Part shown: positions 25,343-32,777 of the stretch, in pieces
Numbering within the stretch: the stretch's first letter is position 1
Layout: every line of letters begins with the position of its first letter
Source of the DNA: Pseudomonadota bacterium
GTDB lineage: Bacteria; Myxococcota_A; UBA796; GCA-2862545
DNA: 64,000 nt
Direction of reading: 5' to 3'
Assembly: GCA_005776945.1 (NCBI GenBank)
Contig: SXOB01000028.1
Location: 62,001-126,000, forward strand
Notes under the pieces: generated by a model
Database searches by the model: none
Told to the model about the DNA's origin: nothing
Seen by the model: only the letters and a program-made list of their open reading frames with translations
Program-made: the position numbers and the translations under genes

Positions 25343-26138
25343 CTACCTGCGTTCGAACTTGTCGATGATCGCTTGGCGCACACGGTAGGCGGCGGGGTCG
25401 GCCTCCTTGAGCATGGCCGATGCGTCGGTCTCCCAGTCGACGACTTCGAACGGGAGCTTGCGGGTGGCGAACTGGGGGGCGAGGTCTTTGATGGGGCCCA
25501 GGACCGCCGTGACCGTGGACGTACCGCAGGGCTGGGTGAGCCCGCCGTAGGTCGTCGGCGGTCACGGCGGCGATCGCGTCGCCGAACGTCTCAAGCGCGG
25601 CGAGATCGCGCCCCTCCACCACGTGAACGATCACTGCCTTGCTGAGTTGGTCGATGGACTGGAGTGACAAACCGGCGGCGCGTGACGCGCGCACCTTGTA
25701 GTGCTGGACTCGCGTCGCATCGATCTGGTCGAACGTCGACCACGCGCCTTGGAGGAGCTCCAAGGCCCGGCCCGCGCCGGGATTGCTGGGGTCTGCGCCC
25801 ACCTTTGCGAAGGCGGCGCCATCGTATGCGACCCATGTGTGAGCGTCAGGCGCGTACGCGAGTCCCTCGGGATCGTGGTCGTGGCTGCGCAGTGCAGCGT
25901 CCGCGCGCCGGGCAGCTTCGCGGGCGCCCTGGAAGACGACCCACCGGTGCGTGGCGGGCGTGAGGTCGGCGAAGAGCGCCAGACCGCCGTCCTCGTGGAC
26001 CATGAAGGTCTTCCACCAGCCGAGCCGGGGCTCCTCGCCGCCTTCACCCGCCCAGGCGACTGCGAGCTGGGCGGCGAGGGCGTGGTCGAGGGCGGTGTCG
26101 GGGAGGGCGGTTGCGGCAGGTCGGGATTCGACGTCCAT
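25343..26138 (-). pseudogene. Chimeric, frameshifted gene: BrxE-like N-terminus joined to M16 peptidase C-terminus
   Basis: From ATG 26138 (GAGGAG ten bases ahead) the first ~85 codons read ALAAQLAVAWAGEGG ... EEPRLGWWKTFMVHEDGG ... AREAARRADAAL, which I recognise as the BrxE protein of type 6 BREX phage-defence systems. At about 25873 the sequence switches in frame to an M16 peptidase C-terminal domain (GLAYAPDAH ... SLQSIDQL ... AAVTADDLRR), homologous to the intact gene at 21712. At 25541-25543 one extra G/C shifts the frame; the other frame continues the homology (LTQPCGTSTVTAVLGPIKD ... EVVDWE ...) to a TAG at 25343. Hence a rearranged, decayed remnant. The BrxE call is from memory of the family. 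Confidence 0.65.
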
Positions 26139-26254
26139 AGTGCGCGCTCTCCTCGGCACGGCGGGCCGGCGCGACAGACGGTACCGCAGCGGTCTCGCTT
26201 CGGCGATGAGGCACCCGCTCGCCCTCACCCCCCGTCTCGCCGGTCGCACCTGGC

Positions 26255-26511
26255 CCGCCCACTCGAGCGTCGCCCTCTTCGCCTCGATGTCCGCAGCCTC
26301 CAGAAATTTGGTGTTCCGGCCGGTGTCGGCGCCGCCCTCGAGGATCGGGTGCTTACCGGGAATTGTCGCACCGAGATGGAACATCAGGCTGCTCCTTCGA
26401 CTTGGGGAAGAAGCTTGCCATGTTTCCCTTTTGCGTGAAGGTCGGAGCGCTCCACTTGATGCACTCCTCAACGCGGGGGTCCACTCCTCGGACGATATCG
26501 CGGACCCTCAT
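26255..26511 (-). pseudogene. DUF1801 gene remnant with frameshift
   Basis: From ATG 26511 the reading DIVRGVDPRVEECIKWSAPTF, then NMASFFPKSKEQ, is the conserved core of DUF1801 proteins. The frame then runs into a stop, while another frame from about 26395 carries the next part (SSLMFHLGATIPGKHPILEGG ... NTKFLEAADIEAKRATLEW). The start of the family (about 20-25 residues before DIV) is also missing. Both breaks together mark a dead gene. DUF1801 proteins have no firmly established function. It lies between the BrxE/M16 chimera and an orphan frame. Confidence 0.6.
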
Positions 26512-26535
26512 GACGTTGGCGCGTTGAGGATTGTC

Positions 26536-26853
26536 TTAGGATTCGAACCAGGCGTCGACGGCATTGGAGAGCGAATGCGCTAGCCCCCAATGGGGACGGC
26601 CACCGAGAGCCTCCAGCTCACGCTGCAACCGAGGAACCCAAGCCGTCACCCCGTGGCGATAGGCCACATTGGCCCGTTCCGTTTGGTTCTTGGCCTCGCG
26701 CCTCCTCAATTCCAGGTCCAATTCCCCATCCTGAAGGAACCCGACCTCCAAGGAACGGGCGCGCGCGCTGTGGCCGCGGTTCGCGGATTGGGAAGCGCGC
26801 ATGTTGGCGATGCGAGGGCACATCGCCTTCGGTGGGCCATTTACGGAGCGCAT
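26536..26853 (-). CDS. Orphan ORF of unknown function in the scar region
   Basis: 105 residues from ATG 26853 or a later start. The C-terminal two-thirds is charged and helical (LEVGFLQDGELDLELRRREAKNQTERANVAYRHG ...) and ends HSLSNAVDAWFES. The base composition is noticeably less GC-rich than the neighbours. No family is recognised. It may be the tail of a larger, lost gene. It follows the lipoprotein gene at 26873 by 19 bases on the same strand. Confidence 0.35.
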   Translation of the reverse strand: MRSVNGPPKAMCPRIANMRASQSANRGHSARARSLEVGFLQDGELDLELRRREAKNQTERANVAYRHGVTAWVPRLQRELEALGGRPHWGLAHSLSNAVDAWFES

Positions 26854-26872
26854 GGGCTGGACGGACTGACGT

Positions 26873-27871
26873 TCAGAGTTCCTCCCATCTCGCGTCGGGG
26901 TCATGGACGATGTCCTCGCCGAGCACCCACGCGTCGAATGTACCGAACGCGGTGGTGACGCTGACCCAGCCGCCGTCGCCGTCCGGGACCACCGGGAGGT
27001 CGGCCTCGGCGCGCCCGACGAGCGTCCCTTCGACACCGAGCCAGAGCAGCGTTCCGGCGGGCACTCTCGGACCTGTCAAAGCGCCCCAGCCGCCGCAGCA
27101 GGAACAACCCCAACCGACCCCGCGCCCTTCGAGGTTCTGTGGCCGGTCGTCGACATGGACCCAGCCGACGACGGTCACGCCTGCGCTTTCCAGGTGGACG
27201 AGCACGTCGTCGCCATCGGTGCGAAGTTCCCTCGCATCGCGGAAGAATCCGGCGTCTTCGCCCTCGGCGACGCGCGCGAGGACGCGCCCACCGGGGGCGT
27301 CGAACACTTCCGTGCCGGGGCGGAGGATACGAATTCCGTTGCCTTCCGCTCGAGCCCAGGAATTGCGGACGGGTTCGCCGGCCTCGTCGAGCTCGGGATC
27401 CTCGGCCCTGTAGACCTCGTCGATGTGGCCGGCCGGGAACCACGCTTCCGCCCAAATGTCCTGGGTTTCCACTTCGACGCGGGTCACCCCCGGACCGAAA
27501 TCGACGGGCGTGACGACGCGGCCCGCATCAAGGCGGACGAACGCCTCCGTTGGCGTGAGATCCGGGGTGGTCCGGCCGGTCGTCGTGAGGGCGGCGACCG
27601 GCGAGAGGTCGACGCGATCCAGCCAAAGCAACGTGGTGGTGAACCGGTCACGGGTGCGAATGCGGACGCTATCGGAGGGGTCGACGACGACGTATTCCGC
27701 CCCGACGGGCACCCATCCTTGGTCTTGAAGCGGGTCGCCGTCGGGCGTCAGGCGCGCCACCGGTTGGGAAATGGCCGGACGGGCGCGCTCGCTGGCGTCG
27801 ACGTCCAAAAGGATGGGGTCGTCGTCGAATCCGCTCAACGGATCGGGCTGGGCACAGGCGAGAAACCACAT
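26873..27871 (-). CDS. Lipoprotein of unknown function
   Basis: 332 residues from ATG 27871. The N-terminus MWFLACAQ places a lipobox-like Cys at position 6, an extremely short signal with no positively charged start; the frame remains open upstream but without any hydrophobic stretch. The body is beta-rich (repeated TVVGWVHV, VVVDPSDSVRIRTR, VEVETQDIWAEAWFPAGH) and ends GTFDAWVLGEDIVHDPD. A WGCSCCGGWG segment near residue 255 is Cys-rich. No catalytic motif is seen. It probably sits in the outer or inner membrane facing the periplasm. Confidence 0.65.
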   Translation of the reverse strand: MWFLACAQPDPLSGFDDDPILLDVDASERARPAISQPVARLTPDGDPLQDQGWVPVGAEYVVVDPSDSVRIRTRDRFTTTLLWLDRVDLSPVAALTTTGRTTPDLTPTEAFVRLDAGRVVTPVDFGPGVTRVEVETQDIWAEAWFPAGHIDEVYRAEDPELDEAGEPVRNSWARAEGNGIRILRPGTEVFDAPGGRVLARVAEGEDAGFFRDARELRTDGDDVLVHLESAGVTVVGWVHVDDRPQNLEGRGVGWGCSCCGGWGALTGPRVPAGTLLWLGVEGTLVGRAEADLPVVPDGDGGWVSVTTAFGTFDAWVLGEDIVHDPDARWEEL

Positions 27872-28017
27872 GGGGACCTCCCAGGGTCTGGACCCCACGG
27901 AGTTGCGGCGGTTCCAGTTTCCTGTGAGCCTTCCGTCAGGACCGAACGGAGTACCCGCTCGACGGCTGGGAGTAGCAGGCGGACAGATCCTGACCGCACG
28001 TTCGGCGCGCCTCACGC

Positions 28018-28035
28018 TACACTGAACATCTGTTC
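28018..28035 (+). promoter_or_regulatory. LexA-type SOS box (GAAC-N4-GTTC) overlapping a promoter
   Basis: GAACATCTGTTC at 28024-28035 is a perfect GAAC-N4-GTTC palindrome, the classical Cheo-type LexA site, abutting a TACACT hexamer (28018-28023) that could serve as a -10 element. It ends 11 bases before the ATG of a RecA/ImuA-like gene. LexA recognition differs between proteobacterial groups, so binding in this organism is inferred from the palindrome and the gene it controls. Confidence 0.55.
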
Positions 28036-28046
28036 GGGGTGGTGGG

Positions 28047-28658
28047 ATGGCCGAAGCGGCAGTGGTCGCGGCGCTACGGGAGCGGATTCGAGCCCTGGAG
28101 GGGGGGCCGCTCGTCCGTCGGACGCGGGTTCCGTCGGGCGTGGAGGCCCTCGATGCCCGCATCGAGGGCCTGCCGCGGCCTGGGGTCGTCGAGCTGGTGG
28201 GCGCGGAAGGAACGGGCCGGACGCGGATGGCCGTGGCGATGGCGGCCGCGATCACCCGCCGTCGGTGCGGAGTGGCATGGATCGACGCCGAGGGGGAGTT
28301 CTACCCGCCCGCAGCGATGGCCCACGGGATCGACCCCGAGCACTTCCTCGTCATCCGTCCCCCCGCACGCGACGCCGTGGGCTGGGCGGCGGAGCAGACC
28401 CTCCGGTCAGGCTGCTTCGCCCTGGTCGTCGTGGCGGTCGGGGCCGGCATGCGGTCGGGGCCGTCGCTGGCTCGGGCGGCCGAACATGGGCAGTGCACGG
28501 CCCTCGTCGTGTCGCGCCGTCCCTCACGGGACCTGCCCGCCGACGTGCGCCTCGCGGCCGACGCTCAGACCCTCGTGGTCGTCCGCGACCGAGCCACGCC
28601 CGGCGGGTCGGTCCCCATGCCTTCGTGGCCAGCGGGCCAAGATCCGTGGTCGCCCTAA
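28047..28658 (+). CDS. RecA-like / ImuA-like protein (SOS mutagenesis)
   Basis: 203 residues. VPSGVEALDARI, the P-loop GAEGTGRTR (52-60, Arg58 replacing Lys), IDAEGEFYPPAAMAHGI and FALVVVAVG follow the RecA core order, but the C-terminal RecA domain is missing. ImuA proteins have this design and work with ImuB and DnaE2 in translesion synthesis; neither partner gene is adjacent. The loss of the P-loop lysine suggests weak or no ATPase activity. The LexA-type box in front supports an SOS role. Its stop overlaps the convergent nucleotidyltransferase by four bases. Confidence 0.65.
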   Translation: MAEAAVVAALRERIRALEGGPLVRRTRVPSGVEALDARIEGLPRPGVVELVGAEGTGRTRMAVAMAAAITRRRCGVAWIDAEGEFYPPAAMAHGIDPEHFLVIRPPARDAVGWAAEQTLRSGCFALVVVAVGAGMRSGPSLARAAEHGQCTALVVSRRPSRDLPADVRLAADAQTLVVVRDRATPGGSVPMPSWPAGQDPWSP

Positions 28659-29224
28659 GGTCGTGTGGCCAACCGCTCGTGAAGCCTTCGCAGGTAGGCA
28701 GCTTCGTCGTCGAAATCGTCGCCCACACACGTGTCGACCCGCCGCCGGGGCGCCGTCACCAGCACCTCGTCGAGCCGCCGTGCAGCCAAGGTCCGCAGCC
28801 GCGTCAGCCGCGCCCCCCCGATGGCGACGGGGTGACCGTCCCGACCGTCCGGTCCCTGCGGAACGCAGCTCAAGGGGCCAGCCGCCACGACCGCCAACAC
28901 CGAGGCGCTCGCCGGAACCACATCGATGGGCGTGACGAGCACCCGCCGGGCCGCCGGTAGGGCCCGAAGGGCGACCTGGACCGAGTCGAGCGGAAAGGTC
29001 GTGGCCCAAGCGGCGTTGAACACGGTCGTGACGCCCGGGGGGACCTCCAACGCCAACCGCTCGGCATCCGCGCCGAGCACCGTCCAGACGGGCGCCAGGG
29101 GGGCCAGGGTGCGCGCGTGGGCCTCCCACAACGTCTCGCCGCGCCAAGGCAACAGGGCCTTGGGACGCCCCATCCGGCGCGATGCCCCCGCTGCGAGCAC
29201 AATCACAGCGTCGAAGGCCGGCAC
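28655..29224 (-). CDS. MobA-like (MocA/CoxC-type) nucleotidyltransferase
   Basis: 189 residues, GTG start. The N-terminal LAAGASRRMGRPKALLPWRGETL is the nucleotide-binding signature of molybdenum-cofactor cytidylyl/guanylyl transferases, and TPIDVVPAS supplies the metal-binding Asp. DGHPVAI near the middle is the sugar/cofactor contact. Transfer of a CMP or GMP to molybdopterin or of NDP to a sugar phosphate are both possible; there are no other molybdenum genes nearby. It diverges from the small lipoprotein at 29290. Confidence 0.75.
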   Translation of the reverse strand: MPAFDAVIVLAAGASRRMGRPKALLPWRGETLWEAHARTLAPLAPVWTVLGADAERLALEVPPGVTTVFNAAWATTFPLDSVQVALRALPAARRVLVTPIDVVPASASVLAVVAAGPLSCVPQGPDGRDGHPVAIGGARLTRLRTLAARRLDEVLVTAPRRRVDTCVGDDFDDEAAYLRRLHERLATRP

Positions 29225-29289
29225 GGAGGGCTGCTATCCCCGCTGGCGAGGCGCGGGTCCACGGGTGATGGGGCGGAGGGGAGGAGCGC

Positions 29290-29670
29290 GTGACGATCGG
29301 ACTCGCAGTCGCGCTTGCCTGTGGGCCAGGCTCGGCCGACGTCGTGGTTGAGACCTCGACGAGCACGTTGGAAGCGCCGGATCTGACGGGCTCCTGGACC
29401 GCAACGGGCCCCAACTGTTCCGAAGGTGCCTTCGACGGCACCCTCCTGATCTCCGGCGCCGCCGACGCGCTCACGTTTTCCTTCCCGACCGTCTCCGTTC
29501 CCGGTGCGGTAGACGCGACGTTTACGTGGTCCTTCGAAGGGCCCGTGTCGGACGACGACGCCGTGGCCGACGGATTGGCCCACGTGTCGAGCGACGTCTG
29601 GACGCTCGACGGCGATCTCGTCTGGGGCGACTGCAACGGCGCCTTCAGCGCGCTCCGGGACCCTTCGTGA
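29290..29670 (+). CDS. Small lipoprotein
   Basis: 126 residues, GTG start after GGAGG-type sequence. MTIGLAVALAC puts the candidate lipid Cys at position 11. The rest is a beta-rich domain of the type used for extracellular 'lipocalin-like' components (LTGSWTATGPNC ... DGDLVWGDCNGAF), with two or three further Cys that could make disulfides. Its stop overlaps the next start by four bases, so the two are one unit, possibly a lipoprotein and an outer-membrane barrel partner. Confidence 0.6.
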   Translation: MTIGLAVALACGPGSADVVVETSTSTLEAPDLTGSWTATGPNCSEGAFDGTLLISGAADALTFSFPTVSVPGAVDATFTWSFEGPVSDDDAVADGLAHVSSDVWTLDGDLVWGDCNGAFSALRDPS

Positions 29671-30323
29671 TTGGCGTGTGGTTGGGTGCGTCGGCGTTGG
29701 CCGTCGACGTGTCGGCTGGGGTGGGCTTGTCCCTCGTCGCGGACCTCCCGGACCCGGCCCCGCTCGACGCCACGCGATGGTCGCTCGGTGGCGGCCTCGT
29801 CGTGCCCGTCTGGCTGGGACTGACGGACCGGACTTCGGTTCGCCTCGGTTTCCGTGGCGACCATGCTTCGGGGGTCGATCAGCTCACCTGGACGGAGACG
29901 ATTGCAGGCGTCGACCATCGCTTCGTGTCCGACGGGCACACCGCTTGGCTCGGGCTCTTCACGCTCGCCGCGGGGCCCGAGGTTCGCGTCCCGGTGGGAG
30001 ACCATGCCCTGACCTTTGCGCTGGAAGGTGGGGGTGGGGCAGCGGCCACCTGGCACGCCATGGACTTGGACAGCCAGGTGCTGTTGGGTTCCGGGCCCGG
30101 CCTCGACGACCCCGGTCACCTCGACCCCTACGCTTGGAGCCCGGCCGTCGCTGGCTTTGCCACCGTCGGCTTCGCGCCTCCGTGGCCCATTCGTTTCGAG
30201 GTCACGTTTGCCTCGGCCTACGTTCAAGGCGCGGGGCTGACGGGTGCACCTGTGCCGCTCGACGCCCGCCGGGAGGCTTTCGCGGCGACCTCCATCCGCC
30301 CCGCCATTCTCGCCGCGTTCTGA
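29667..30323 (+). CDS. Outer-membrane beta-barrel-like protein
   Basis: 218 residues from GTG 29667, which overlaps the previous stop as GTGA. A short hydrophobic N-terminus (VWLGASALAVDVSAG) precedes alternating amphipathic strands ending in aromatic residues (LGGGLVVPVWLGL, SVRLGFRGDHA, TFALEGGGGAAATWH, FATVGFAPPWPIRFEVTFASAY) and a C-terminal Phe, the usual signs of a small outer-membrane barrel. No specific family is recognised. Coupling to the lipoprotein in front is the strongest context. Confidence 0.6.
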   Translation: MIGVWLGASALAVDVSAGVGLSLVADLPDPAPLDATRWSLGGGLVVPVWLGLTDRTSVRLGFRGDHASGVDQLTWTETIAGVDHRFVSDGHTAWLGLFTLAAGPEVRVPVGDHALTFALEGGGGAAATWHAMDLDSQVLLGSGPGLDDPGHLDPYAWSPAVAGFATVGFAPPWPIRFEVTFASAYVQGAGLTGAPVPLDARREAFAATSIRPAILAAF

Positions 30324-30418
30324 CGGGGCAAGGCTCCTCAGGTCGTCAATGGGGTGCCCGGCCTTTGCGTCAGCCCCCTGGAGCCACGTTAGGGGGCCGC
30401 CCCCGACCTGGATCCGCC

Positions 30419-30937
30419 ATGAAGTTGTACAAGGCCAAGGTGCCCACCATCGCTGCCGATGTCATCGAGGTGCTGGTGCGGGACGGCGACATCGACGTGG
30501 CCGCCAGCGACCGCTCGGAGGCCGAAAAGGACCTCGTGGCGATCATGGAGGAGTTCCTTCGGCGCGACAACGAGTTGCGCGACCGGGCGCGGGACGAGAT
30601 GGCGGCCCAGAACATCCCGTACAACGAGTTCGGGAAGACCTGGAAGCGCATCGCCGAGGAGACCGGGCACCCGACGAACGACGAAGTCGAGCGCTTCTTG
30701 ACGCGTCAGTTCATCGAGAACATGCTGATCTCCCGCTTCGTCGGCGAGGTCTACACGGACGACAAGGCGCTGTTCAAGAAGGTCATGATTCAGCTGAGGG
30801 TCCACGACGTCGACGAGCGCCAGATCCGCGAAGAAGCGGAAGGTAAGGTCAAGAACGTCACGCAGGGCACCGTGGACTACGAGATTGCCCTGCAGTCGGC
30901 GATGCGAGACGTCCGCAAGCGTCGTGGGCTGATCTGA
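30419..30937 (+). CDS. DUF507 family protein
   Basis: 172 residues. The start MKLYKAKVPTIAADVIEVL and repeated helical charged segments (SEAEKDLVAIMEEFLRRDNELRDRAR; EVERFLTRQFIENMLISRFVGEVYTDD) match DUF507, known from Deltaproteobacteria and some other phyla and of unknown function. The family is cytoplasmic. It converges on yqgE with 15 bases between stops. Confidence 0.8.
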   Translation: MKLYKAKVPTIAADVIEVLVRDGDIDVAASDRSEAEKDLVAIMEEFLRRDNELRDRARDEMAAQNIPYNEFGKTWKRIAEETGHPTNDEVERFLTRQFIENMLISRFVGEVYTDDKALFKKVMIQLRVHDVDERQIREEAEGKVKNVTQGTVDYEIALQSAMRDVRKRRGLI

Positions 30938-30952
30938 GGCGTTTGCCGTCTA

Positions 30953-31480
30953 TTACTCGTCGATGGGCGTCATCCACACCGTCGACGCGCTGAGTCCCAA
31001 CGTGGCGAGCGCGCGGTCGTAGCGTTCGTCGACCGGCGTCGCGAAGAGCAGGGCGGCGTCGACATCGGCGATCAACCAGCCCCCTGTGCGGATCTCGTCG
31101 TCGAGTTGGCCGGGACCCCATCCGGCGTAGCCGAGCAGCAATTCCATGGGCATATTCGAGGAGACCCAGGCCTCGAGCACCGTCTGCGACCGCGAAATGC
31201 CGATGCCGGTTGGGAGGTTCCAGCCTTGGTCATCGTCGACGGCAGCCTGAGAGACGACCGTGCCGGTTTCGGGCTCCACAGGGCCGCCCCAACCCACGCG
31301 GCATCGTTGGTCGGCGCCGTCGTCGGACGTGGTCACAACCTGGCTGAGCCGGACGTCCATTGGCCGATTGACGACGACGCCGATGGCGCCGTCCTCGTCG
31401 TAGTGCCACAGGAGCACGACGGTGCGCTCGAATGAGGGGTCGCGCATCTGGGGCGAAGCGATGAGGAGGCCGGGACCCAT
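30953..31480 (-). CDS. YqgE/AlgH family protein (UPF0301)
   Basis: 175 residues, ATG 31480 (a TTG at 31483 is also possible). [40 protein letters not shown] is the family signature, followed by a WGGPVEPETG strand and a GYAGWGPGQLDDEI block. AlgH in Pseudomonas affects alginate and stress outputs; the biochemical function is unsettled. The start touches the clpX stop (one-base overlap), making it the last gene of the lon-kinase-clpX operon. Confidence 0.88.
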   Translation of the reverse strand: MGPGLLIASPQMRDPSFERTVVLLWHYDEDGAIGVVVNRPMDVRLSQVVTTSDDGADQRCRVGWGGPVEPETGTVVSQAAVDDDQGWNLPTGIGISRSQTVLEAWVSSNMPMELLLGYAGWGPGQLDDEIRTGGWLIADVDAALLFATPVDERYDRALATLGLSASTVWMTPIDE

Positions 31481-32757
31481 CAACTGGGAACGTTCATCGG
31501 CATTTCGACGATGAGCTCGGCCTCGGCTTCGCCTCGGACCGCCGCGTCCGTGATGACGACCTCTTGTAGGCCCTCGATGCTTGGGGCATCGTACAGGATG
31601 GGCAACATCACGCTTTCGAGGACGGCGCGAAGGCCGCGAGCGCCGCTCTTTCGAGAAATGGCCCGTTCGGCGACGGCCTTGATGGCCTCATCGGTGAAGC
31701 GCAGCTTGACCTTTTCGAAGCGCAGCAACTTCTGGTACTGCTTGATGAGCGCGTTGCGCGGTTGGGTCAGCACGTGGACGAGGTCGTCGACCCCGAGGGC
31801 GTCGAGCGTCGCGATGACGGGCAACCGACCGATGAATTCGGGAATAAGGCCAAATTTCTCGAGGTCTTCGGTCGTGAGCCGCTTGAGCGTGGCTCGGCGC
31901 TGCTCGGCGGACGCGTCGGCCGTTGGCTCGGCGTCCCGGTGGAATCCGACAGACCGCTTGCCGGTACGAGATTCGATGATTTTCTCGAGGCCCTCGAAGG
32001 AGCCGCCGCACAGGAACAGAATGTTCCGTGTGTCGACCTGGATGTTCTCATTGGAGGGGAGTTTCTTGCTGCCCTTGAGCTGAACCGTGCAGACGGTACC
32101 TTCGAGAATTTTCAGGAGCGCCTGCTTTACGCACTCGCCCGAGACGTAGCGAGAGACATTGGAGCTGAAGTTCTTTTTGGCGATCTTGTCGATTTCGTCT
32201 AGGTTGACGATGCCGCGCTGCGTCTTTTCGAGATTGCCGTTCGCCGCCTGGTGCAGGTGAAGAATGATATTCTCGACGTCTTCGCCGACGTACCCGGCCT
32301 CCGTGAGCGTGGTCGCGTCTGTCACCACAAAGGGAACGTCGAGCATTTTCGCGAGCGATTGCGCGAGCAGGGTCTTGCCCGTCCCCGTGGGGCCGATGAA
32401 GAGCACGTTGCTCTTCTGGATTTCGACCGGCGCTTCGCCGTTGGCCGGCGGTGCCGCGGCGTTGGCCTCGATGCGCTTGTAGTGGTTGTAGACGGCCACG
32501 GCGATCTTGCGTTTCGCCGACTCCTGGCCAATCACATATTGGTCGATAAACTCTTTGATCTTCTGCGGGCTAGGGACGCCGGTGTGCGTCCAGGCCAGCG
32601 GGCGGGCCTGGTTCTCGCGGATGATGTCCAGGCAGAGGCGGATGCACTCGCTGCAAATGAAGACGTTGGGGCCCGCGATGATCTTCTCCACTTCGCGCTG
32701 CGGCTTGTGGCAGAAGGAGCAGCTCAATCCGCTCGCACCCGTGGCGTACTTCGCCAT
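31480..32757 (-). CDS. clpX: ATP-dependent Clp protease ATP-binding subunit ClpX
   Basis: 425 residues. A zinc domain (C13, C16, C35, C38) precedes the AAA+ core: Walker A GPTGTGKT (122-129), pore loop GYVG (155-158), Walker B VNLDEID with D187/E188, and sensor and IGF-type RSVGF segments. The IVNLDE and [10 protein letters not shown] wording departs from the very conserved IVYIDE and RDVSGEGVQQ of housekeeping ClpX. ATG 32757 is the family start; the frame extends further upstream without homology. No clpP or tig gene is next to it. It lies 20 bases after the kinase stop. Confidence 0.93.
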   Translation of the reverse strand: MAKYATGASGLSCSFCHKPQREVEKIIAGPNVFICSECIRLCLDIIRENQARPLAWTHTGVPSPQKIKEFIDQYVIGQESAKRKIAVAVYNHYKRIEANAAAPPANGEAPVEIQKSNVLFIGPTGTGKTLLAQSLAKMLDVPFVVTDATTLTEAGYVGEDVENIILHLHQAANGNLEKTQRGIVNLDEIDKIAKKNFSSNVSRYVSGECVKQALLKILEGTVCTVQLKGSKKLPSNENIQVDTRNILFLCGGSFEGLEKIIESRTGKRSVGFHRDAEPTADASAEQRRATLKRLTTEDLEKFGLIPEFIGRLPVIATLDALGVDDLVHVLTQPRNALIKQYQKLLRFEKVKLRFTDEAIKAVAERAISRKSGARGLRAVLESVMLPILYDAPSIEGLQEVVITDAAVRGEAEAELIVEMPMNVPS

Positions 32758-32777
32758 CCGTCCCCCGACGGTCGCCC

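Noticed and set aside
25245-26471. A 408-residue frame that runs over tRNA-Met
   Set aside because: It crosses two frameshifted remnants and a tRNA; only parts of it have homology and the true ends lie in other frames.
26540-26560. GGTTCGAATCC, a T-arm-like string, as a possible tRNA remnant or attachment site
   Set aside because: The flanks do not pair into a T-stem and the sequence is not a copy of the tRNA-Met 3' end; it fits as the last codons of the orphan frame.
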